In this document: positions 24,899-33,143 of the stretch, piece after piece
Position numbering within the stretch: the first letter of the stretch is position 1
Layout: each line of letters opens with the position of its first letter
Assembly: GCA_018969105.1 (NCBI GenBank)
Contig: JAGWYY010000004.1
Coordinates: 1-33,143, forward strand
Origin: Acidobacteriota bacterium
Lineage (GTDB): Bacteria > Actinomycetota > Thermoleophilia > Miltoncostaeales > Miltoncostaeaceae
Reading direction: 5' to 3'
DNA length: 33,143 bases
Notes under the pieces: generated by a model
Told to the model about the DNA's origin: nothing
Seen by the model: only the letters and a program-made list of their open reading frames with translations
Databases searched by the model: none
Made by a program: the position numbers and the translations under genes

Positions 24899-26170
24899 GT
24901 GAGCCAGACCTCCCCGGGCGACGACCCGCGCATCCCCGACCGCCTGCGACACCCCGTGGTGTGGATCGCCGTTGTCGCCGTGCTCGTGGCGATCCTCGCC
25001 TGGGTGGTGCTCACGATCACCGGCGACGTGAAGGAGGACGAGCGGCAGGACGCCCTCGCGCCCTTCTACACGCCGCCGTCGCCCCTGCCGCCGGGCCCCC
25101 CGGGAACGATCATCCGCACCGAGCCACTGGGCGTGACGGTGAAGGGCGGCCGCGCGGTGCGCGTGCTCTACCGGTCGCAGGATGCCCTCGGCAGGCCCAC
25201 GGCCACGAGCGGCATGGTGTTCATCCCCACCGGGCCCGTGCCCGCCGAGGGCGGGCGCACCGTGGTGGCATGGGCGCACGGCACCGTGGGGCTGGCCGAC
25301 CAGTGCGCGCCCTCGCGCATCGATGCGCCCACGAAGAACATCCCGTGGGTCGAGCTCATGATGGCCCGCGGGTGGGTGGTTGCCGCCACCGACTACGCCG
25401 GCCTCGGAACGCCCGGCACCCCGGGCTTCCTCATCTCCGGTGACGAGGGCCGCGACGTCATCAACTCCGTGCGCGCCGCGCGCAACCTCCCCGGTGCCAA
25501 TGCCTCCAACCGATGGGTGGCCTGGGGCCACTCGCAGGGCGGCCACGCCGCGCTGGCGTCAGCGGACATCGCGGCCTCCTACGCGCCCGAGCTCGACCTC
25601 GCGGCCATCGCCGCGGCGGCACCGGCCACCGACCTGCGCGGCCTGCTCGCGCTGCAGTGGAACCAATCGGCCGCGTGGGTGATCGGCGCCTACGTGGTGG
25701 GCACCTGGCCCACCGTCTACCCCGGACTCGATCGCAACTCCCTGCTCACCGCGAATGGGCAGAACCACTGGCAGGAGATCCTCGGCGAGTGCGTGAAGGG
25801 CGCCGCCCTCACGGCCATCGTGCGCCAGGACCTCCTCGGGCAGGACTTCTTCGTGGACGACCCGTGGCAGTCGCCCCCATGGCGGCGGCGGTTCATCCAG
25901 AACACCCCGCAGCCCACGCCGCGGGGCGTGCCCCTGATGATCGCCCAGAGCACCACGGACGACGTGGTGCTGCCCCGCACCACGGCATCGGTGATCGACC
26001 GCTGGTGCCGCGCCGGAGTGGGCATCGGCACGCTGTGGGTGAACGACGTGAGCCACATCACCACGGCAGAGGTGGTGGGGCCATCGGTGGTGCAGTGGAT
26101 CGGCCAGCGCCTTGCCGGCGAGCCCGCGCCGAATGACTGCGGCGCGCCCACACCGGTGCCGCCGCTCTAG
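24899..26170 (+). CDS. Secretory-lipase-family alpha/beta hydrolase with N-terminal TM helix
   Basis: VVWIAVVAVLVAILAWVVLTI; VVAWAHGTVGLADQCAPSR; WVAWGHSQGGHAAL; STTDDVVLPRTT; DVSHITTAE. Confidence 0.8.
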   Translation: MSQTSPGDDPRIPDRLRHPVVWIAVVAVLVAILAWVVLTITGDVKEDERQDALAPFYTPPSPLPPGPPGTIIRTEPLGVTVKGGRAVRVLYRSQDALGRPTATSGMVFIPTGPVPAEGGRTVVAWAHGTVGLADQCAPSRIDAPTKNIPWVELMMARGWVVAATDYAGLGTPGTPGFLISGDEGRDVINSVRAARNLPGANASNRWVAWGHSQGGHAALASADIAASYAPELDLAAIAAAAPATDLRGLLALQWNQSAAWVIGAYVVGTWPTVYPGLDRNSLLTANGQNHWQEILGECVKGAALTAIVRQDLLGQDFFVDDPWQSPPWRRRFIQNTPQPTPRGVPLMIAQSTTDDVVLPRTTASVIDRWCRAGVGIGTLWVNDVSHITTAEVVGPSVVQWIGQRLAGEPAPNDCGAPTPVPPL

Positions 26171-26176
26171 GCGCTG

Positions 26177-26192
26177 CCCCGGGAACGCCCGG
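26177..26192. terminator. GC hairpin in a convergent intergenic region
   Basis: CCCGGG-AACG-CCCGGG. Confidence 0.4.
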
Positions 26193-26266
26193 GCCGCACG
26201 CCGAAGGCGAAATCGGCGACGCGGCGCCCTGCTCATGCGGGGCGCGCGCGGGAGGAAAGAGGCCTC

Positions 26267-26295
26267 ATGCCGGGCGCGCTGGGCGCACCCGGCAT
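26267..26295. terminator. Bidirectional terminator-like hairpin between convergent genes
   Basis: ATGCCGGG-c-GCGC-tgg-GCGC-a-CCCGGCAT: two stacked stems, no strong T-tract. Confidence 0.5.
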
Positions 26296-26302
26296 GGCCT
26301 AG

Positions 26303-26503
26303 CTATTCGACGGGGCCATCCTCGATGGCCGCGCCCGGCTTCCCGGGGTTGATGATGAGGACGATGATGAGAGCGATCAGCGGCACGAACACGGCGAGCA
26401 GACCGAACCCCAGCACGCTGCGGTTCTTCTGGTTCGCGATGCCCATCGTGATGAAGATCAACGCGATGTAGACGATGATCGCAATGATGTATAGGAAGAT
26501 CAT
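26303..26503 (-). CDS. Small membrane protein (66 aa)
   Basis: MIFLYIIAIIVYIALIFITMGIANQKNRSVLGFGLLAVFVPLIALIIVLIINPGKPG: two TM segments. Confidence 0.65.
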   Translation of the reverse strand: MIFLYIIAIIVYIALIFITMGIANQKNRSVLGFGLLAVFVPLIALIIVLIINPGKPGAAIEDGPVE

Positions 26504-26572
26504 GGGCGGCACCTTACGCGTTCCCCCGGGCGCGTCCGGGAAGCGCTGATAGGTTTCCTCTACCGAACGCCC

Positions 26573-26755
26573 GCCGTGGGAGAGACCGGCTTCGAGCCGG
26601 CGCCGAAGGAGCAACCGCCCCGGAATCTCTCAGGCACAAGGGACCGTGGTGGGCGCGGTGACGCTGGAGAGAGGGTGCATCAGCACCCCGCCGATGGGGA
26701 AAGCCTCTTCACCGAGGTGCATCTCTCAGGCAGATGGACAGCGGGGGCTCCGATC
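26573..26755 (+). promoter_or_regulatory. Tandem glycine riboswitch (two aptamers) upstream of gcvP
   Basis: Aptamer I ~26577-26649: GGGAGAGACC-[CCGGCTTCGAGCCGG hairpin]-CGCCGAAGGAGCAA...ATCTCTCAGGCACAAGGGACCG. Aptamer II ~26662-26745: GGAGAGAG-[GGGTGCATCAGCACCC hairpin]-CGCCGATGGGGAAA...CATCTCTCAGGCAGATGGACAG. Confidence 0.93.
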
Positions 26756-26775
26756 GCAGGCGAGCGAGGAGCACC

Positions 26776-29658
<2,883 letters not shown>

Positions 29659-29714
29659 TGGCCGAATGGCCTGATGGCCTGAACCAGGCCCCACCACCCC
29701 GTCCCGGAGGACCC

Positions 29715-30479
29715 ATGCGCCGCCGTCCCATCTTCGCCATCGTCGCCATCGCCGCCGCGGGCACCGCGCTCGCGGGCGCGTCCGCCGCCACCGCCCAGGT
29801 GCCCAGGGTCATCACGGCCCTCACCATCAGCGCCAATGGCCCGTTCGACTTCCGCACCGGCGGCAAGCTGACGGGCTTCGACATCCAGCTGGTGGAGCGC
29901 ATGGCCCGCACGGCCGGAGCGAGGGACGTCACGTGGAAGGTCGTCGACTTCGACAACCTGCTGAACGCCATCGACAACGGCCAGGCGATGATGGGCGCCG
30001 CGTCCATCACGATCACGCCGCAGCGCGCGGCCATCGTCGACTTCGGCAACCCCTACCTCGAGGCCGACATGGGCATCGTCACCCGGGCCGGCAGCACGGG
30101 CATCACGAACCGGCAGAGCCTGCGCGGCCAGACCATCGGCGTGCTGCAGGGCTCCACCGCCGTGCCAGTGGCCAAGGGGATCCAGGGGGCGAAGGTGCTG
30201 CAGTACCCGACGATGGGCCCCATCTACACGGCGCTCCTCAACGCCAAGGTCAACGCCGTGCTCAACGACTACGGCCAGTCGCGCTGGTACGTGAACCACA
30301 ACAAGCCAAAGTTCCGCTTCGGCGGGATCATCCCCGTCAACCAGAACTACGGCCTGGCGTTCAACCAGTCGCGCGACTCCCTGCGCGTGGCGATGAACCG
30401 CGCCCTCGCCACGATGAAGCGCAACGGGTCGTATCAGGAACTGATCACGAGGTGGGGCCTGCAGTCACTCGTGCCGTAG
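29715..30479 (+). CDS. Periplasmic/extracellular solute-binding protein (SBP_bac_3 type, amino-acid ABC)
   Basis: Signal peptide MRRRPIFAIVAIAAAGTALAGASAATAQ; FDFRTGGKLTGFDIQLVERMARTAG...WKVVDFDNLLNAIDNGQAMMGAASITITPQRAAIVDFGNPYLEADMGIVTR. No permease or ATPase gene in the window. Confidence 0.85.
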   Translation: MRRRPIFAIVAIAAAGTALAGASAATAQVPRVITALTISANGPFDFRTGGKLTGFDIQLVERMARTAGARDVTWKVVDFDNLLNAIDNGQAMMGAASITITPQRAAIVDFGNPYLEADMGIVTRAGSTGITNRQSLRGQTIGVLQGSTAVPVAKGIQGAKVLQYPTMGPIYTALLNAKVNAVLNDYGQSRWYVNHNKPKFRFGGIIPVNQNYGLAFNQSRDSLRVAMNRALATMKRNGSYQELITRWGLQSLVP

Positions 30480-31595
30480 CGCGAAGGCCCTGCGAAAGCC
30501 CCTCGTGCGTATCGGCGTCTCGATGAAGCGGTACGACAGCGCCGCGATGGCCACGGTGACTGCCACCTGCACCAGCGAGAGCCAGCCGACCGACAGGTCC
30601 AGTCCGTACTCGGGGGTCATCAGCGTGATCACCGGCAGGTGCCACAGGTAGATGCCGTACGACCGCGCGCCGATCCAGATGAGCGGCGCCAGGCCGAAGA
30701 GGCGGCCGGTCGCGGTGTCGGGATGCGCGGCGGCGATCACCAGCAGGCCCGCCACCACCGCGATGATCGCGAAGCCGCCCCGGTAGAGCAGGGCCTGCCC
30801 CTGCGAGAACCCCACCATCAGACCGAGCGTCCCGACCAGTCCCAGCACGCCCGCGAGTTCCACCAGCCCACCGCGCAGGCCCTCGAGCCGCCAGGCCGTG
30901 AAGCGCGCCGGCGGCAGCGCCAGCGCGGCGATGATGCCGATGAGCAGCGCGATGGCCCGGGTGTCGGTGCCCAGGTAGATGCGTGCCTCCGATGCCCACG
31001 TCTCGTCGAAGATGAGGAACGACAACGCCACCGATGCCGCGGCGCCCGCGATGGCGCCCACCAGCAGCGTGCGCCGCCCCAGCCCGAAGAGCACCATCAC
31101 GGCGCCCATCACCAGCGGCCACACCAGGTAGAACTGCTCCTCCACCGCCAGCGACCACAGGTGCTCGTAGGCGCCACTCCGTGACTCCGGGCTCCACGGC
31201 ACCCACGGCACGGCGATGACGTACCAGTTGGTCACGTAGCCCACGCCCGCCAGCAGCATCGTCTTCGTGCGCGTGACGAGCGACCAGTCGACGATGGCCA
31301 TCCATGCGGCGCTCACCACCATCATCACCACGAGCGCCGGTATCAGGCGGCGGATGCGGCGCATCCAGAACGACCCGAGCCTGATGCGCCCGGTGCCCTC
31401 GGCCTCGGCCATGAGAAGTGACGTGATGAGGTAGCCCGAGAGCACGAGGAAGAGGTCCACGCCGATGTAGCCGCCGCCCAGCTGGGCGATGGGCAGGTGG
31501 AACATCACCACCGCCGCCACGGCGAGCGCGCGCACCCCGTCGAGGGCGGGCATGCGGGGAATCCCCGGCGGGCGGGGGATGGAACCCGGGCTCAC
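30465..31595 (-). CDS. OafA/YrhL-type membrane acyltransferase
   Basis: MPALDGVRALAVAAVVMFHLPIAQLGGGYIGVDLFLVLSGYLITSLLMAE...RIRRLIPALVVMM. Confidence 0.9.
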   Translation of the reverse strand: MSPGSIPRPPGIPRMPALDGVRALAVAAVVMFHLPIAQLGGGYIGVDLFLVLSGYLITSLLMAEAEGTGRIRLGSFWMRRIRRLIPALVVMMVVSAAWMAIVDWSLVTRTKTMLLAGVGYVTNWYVIAVPWVPWSPESRSGAYEHLWSLAVEEQFYLVWPLVMGAVMVLFGLGRRTLLVGAIAGAAASVALSFLIFDETWASEARIYLGTDTRAIALLIGIIAALALPPARFTAWRLEGLRGGLVELAGVLGLVGTLGLMVGFSQGQALLYRGGFAIIAVVAGLLVIAAAHPDTATGRLFGLAPLIWIGARSYGIYLWHLPVITLMTPEYGLDLSVGWLSLVQVAVTVAIAALSYRFIETPIRTRGFRRAFALRHE

Positions 31596-31649
31596 CCACC
31601 CAATCTACGCCCACGTGTAGCGTTCGGCGCCCACCCCGTGGAGGACCCC

Positions 31650-33143
31650 TTGCGACGCACCGCCGTTTCCATCGCCCTCGCCACCGCCGCGCTCCTCGGC
31701 GCCACGGCATCCGCCGCGCTCGGCAGCTTCATCCCGAGCAAGCTGGCGGTCAACCCGGAGCTGGTCAACCCGGTGGTGGTCAGCCAGTCGTTCCTGTCCG
31801 GGGCCCTCACCATCACGCCGGAGGTCTCGGGGGTCGCCCCCACGCCGCCGTCGCTGCCCGACTTCTGGACCATCACCAGCGGGGACATCCCGGTGCTCAC
31901 CACCCCCCCGGCGGAGGATCCGGAGATCGTCATCGCGGACGTCCAGAAGCGCATGTCCATCCTCTACGCCACCGACCCCTCGGTGGCGGCGATCCTCGGG
32001 TCGTCCGATTCCATGCGCCGCCTGCCGTGGCTCTTCCGCCAGGAGCCCGCGAACTCCGCCGGTGGCGCCGCCCTGGGTGACGAAACCACGAAGCGCACCG
32101 GCACGCAGCGCATCTCCAAGGTGAACGGTGCCGCACTGGCCGCCAAGCCCAGCGCCGACGCCATGGCGGCCATGCTGAAGGCGGCGGTTGACCGCAACTG
32201 CACCACGCCGGCCGGGGTGAACACCTGCGGCGCGCACCTGGCAACCGTCGACGAGCTCGGATCGGTCTTCGGCACCGCACCGGGCGAGTCGGACGCCGGC
32301 AGCCCCGGCGAGCGGCTCAAGAACGCCATGGTCATCCTCTCGAAGAAGCAGTTCCAGCCCGGGGAGTCGTACGCCAGCCGCATCCACTTCTACGTGGCGC
32401 CCGGCATGAGCACGTCGATCGCGGCGGGCCTCGGGACCAACCGCACGCTCGGCGCGAACGGCAAGGAAATGCGCCGTGACTACTCGCAGGCGATGTCCGC
32501 CCTGTCGCGTGCCGGCGGGGTGTGGCTCGAGATGTTCCACTACCCCGAGCGCGGCAGGCCCCGCCTGCCGTTCACGGCCGCCGAGTGGCGCGACGTGCCG
32601 ATCAACTTCGCGGGCTTCCTGAGGCAGCGCACCACCGGCAACCGCAACCCGCTGAACTACCTGCACTTCGTGCTGACCGACACCCCGGGCGCACCGAAGC
32701 CGGTGCCGGAGCCCTGCCGCGCCCAGCCGCCGACCGGGCAGTCGCCCAACTCGCTGAACATCGACGTCATCAGCCTCGCGCTCGAAGGCCTGCCGGCCTG
32801 CCCGGCCACGCCGCCCCCGGCGTGCCCCGTGCTGCGACCGGTTGCGTCACCCAATGCGCTCTCGATCGACCGACTGCGGCGCCCGGACCTGAGCCCTGCG
32901 CCCCGAGGCCCCTACCCCCAGTGGATCAGCCGTGCGGCCGAGGCGATGATCACGCCGGTGGTCGTGAGAAGTCCCGTGCAGTTGGCGGTGATGCAGCCCG
33001 ACGACTCGGGCATGACCTGCCAGTGGCAGCGCGCCCAGGCGGGCGACACCAACACCACCATCCTCTCCAACGGCCCCGCCGCGTACCGCGTCACCGAGGA
33101 GGAGGCCACCATCTACGGCGACCAGTTCCGGCAGTTCTTCCTC
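31650..33143 (+). CDS. Secreted hypothetical protein, 3' end beyond the window
   Basis: Frame from TTG 31650 (or GTG 31638): LRRTAVSIALATAALLGATASAALGSFIPSKLAVNPELV..., hand-translated as open to the window end (...ATIYGDQFRQFFL). Missing from the ORF track because it is unterminated. Confidence 0.7.
   Translation, partial: MRRTAVSIALATAALLGATASAALGSFIPSKLAVNPELVNPVVVSQSFLSGALTITPEVSGVAPTPPSLPDFWTITSGDIPVLTTPPAEDPEIVIADVQKRMSILYATDPSVAAILGSSDSMRRLPWLFRQEPANSAGGAALGDETTKRTGTQRISKVNGAALAAKPSADAMAAMLKAAVDRNCTTPAGVNTCGAHLATVDELGSVFGTAPGESDAGSPGERLKNAMVILSKKQFQPGESYASRIHFYVAPGMSTSIAAGLGTNRTLGANGKEMRRDYSQAMSALSRAGGVWLEMFHYPERGRPRLPFTAAEWRDVPINFAGFLRQRTTGNRNPLNYLHFVLTDTPGAPKPVPEPCRAQPPTGQSPNSLNIDVISLALEGLPACPATPPPACPVLRPVASPNALSIDRLRRPDLSPAPRGPYPQWISRAAEAMITPVVVRSPVQLAVMQPDDSGMTCQWQRAQAGDTNTTILSNGPAAYRVTEEEATIYGDQFRQFFL

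Noticed and set aside
30465-30479. 15-bp tail-to-tail overlap of the SBP and acyltransferase genes
   Set aside because: Short convergent overlaps are common in compact genomes.

Overview
This is a 33-kb, roughly 70% GC, gene-dense bacterial chromosomal segment. It is most likely from a high-GC actinobacterium, possibly Thermoleophilia-like; that is inference from composition and gene style, with no taxonomic marker searched. Housekeeping anchors are glutamate racemase (murI), RNase PH (rph), the RdgB/HAM1 pyrophosphatase, a Sir2 deacetylase and single-chain glycine dehydrogenase gcvP preceded by a tandem glycine riboswitch. The rest is mostly secreted repeat proteins (NHL/Vgb-like and YncE-like beta-propellers, a beta-helix-like protein, pentapeptide repeats, YHYH), two MFS exporters, two alpha/beta hydrolase paralogs, an intact PIN toxin-antitoxin pair and a decayed one. 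The main findings are: (1) a bacteriorhodopsin-type proton-pump rhodopsin (DTD motif, gapless to the haloarchaeal BR pattern over helices C-D and F-G) with lower local GC, preceded by a 30-bp imperfect dyad; (2) a 13-bp palindrome, GGTGACAGTCACC, found five times exactly and twice with one mismatch, inside unrelated genes and in two reading frames; (3) a conserved upstream element, ACATTTGTG-N14-ATG, shared by two antitoxin genes of different families, one of which sits next to a truncated VapC remnant.
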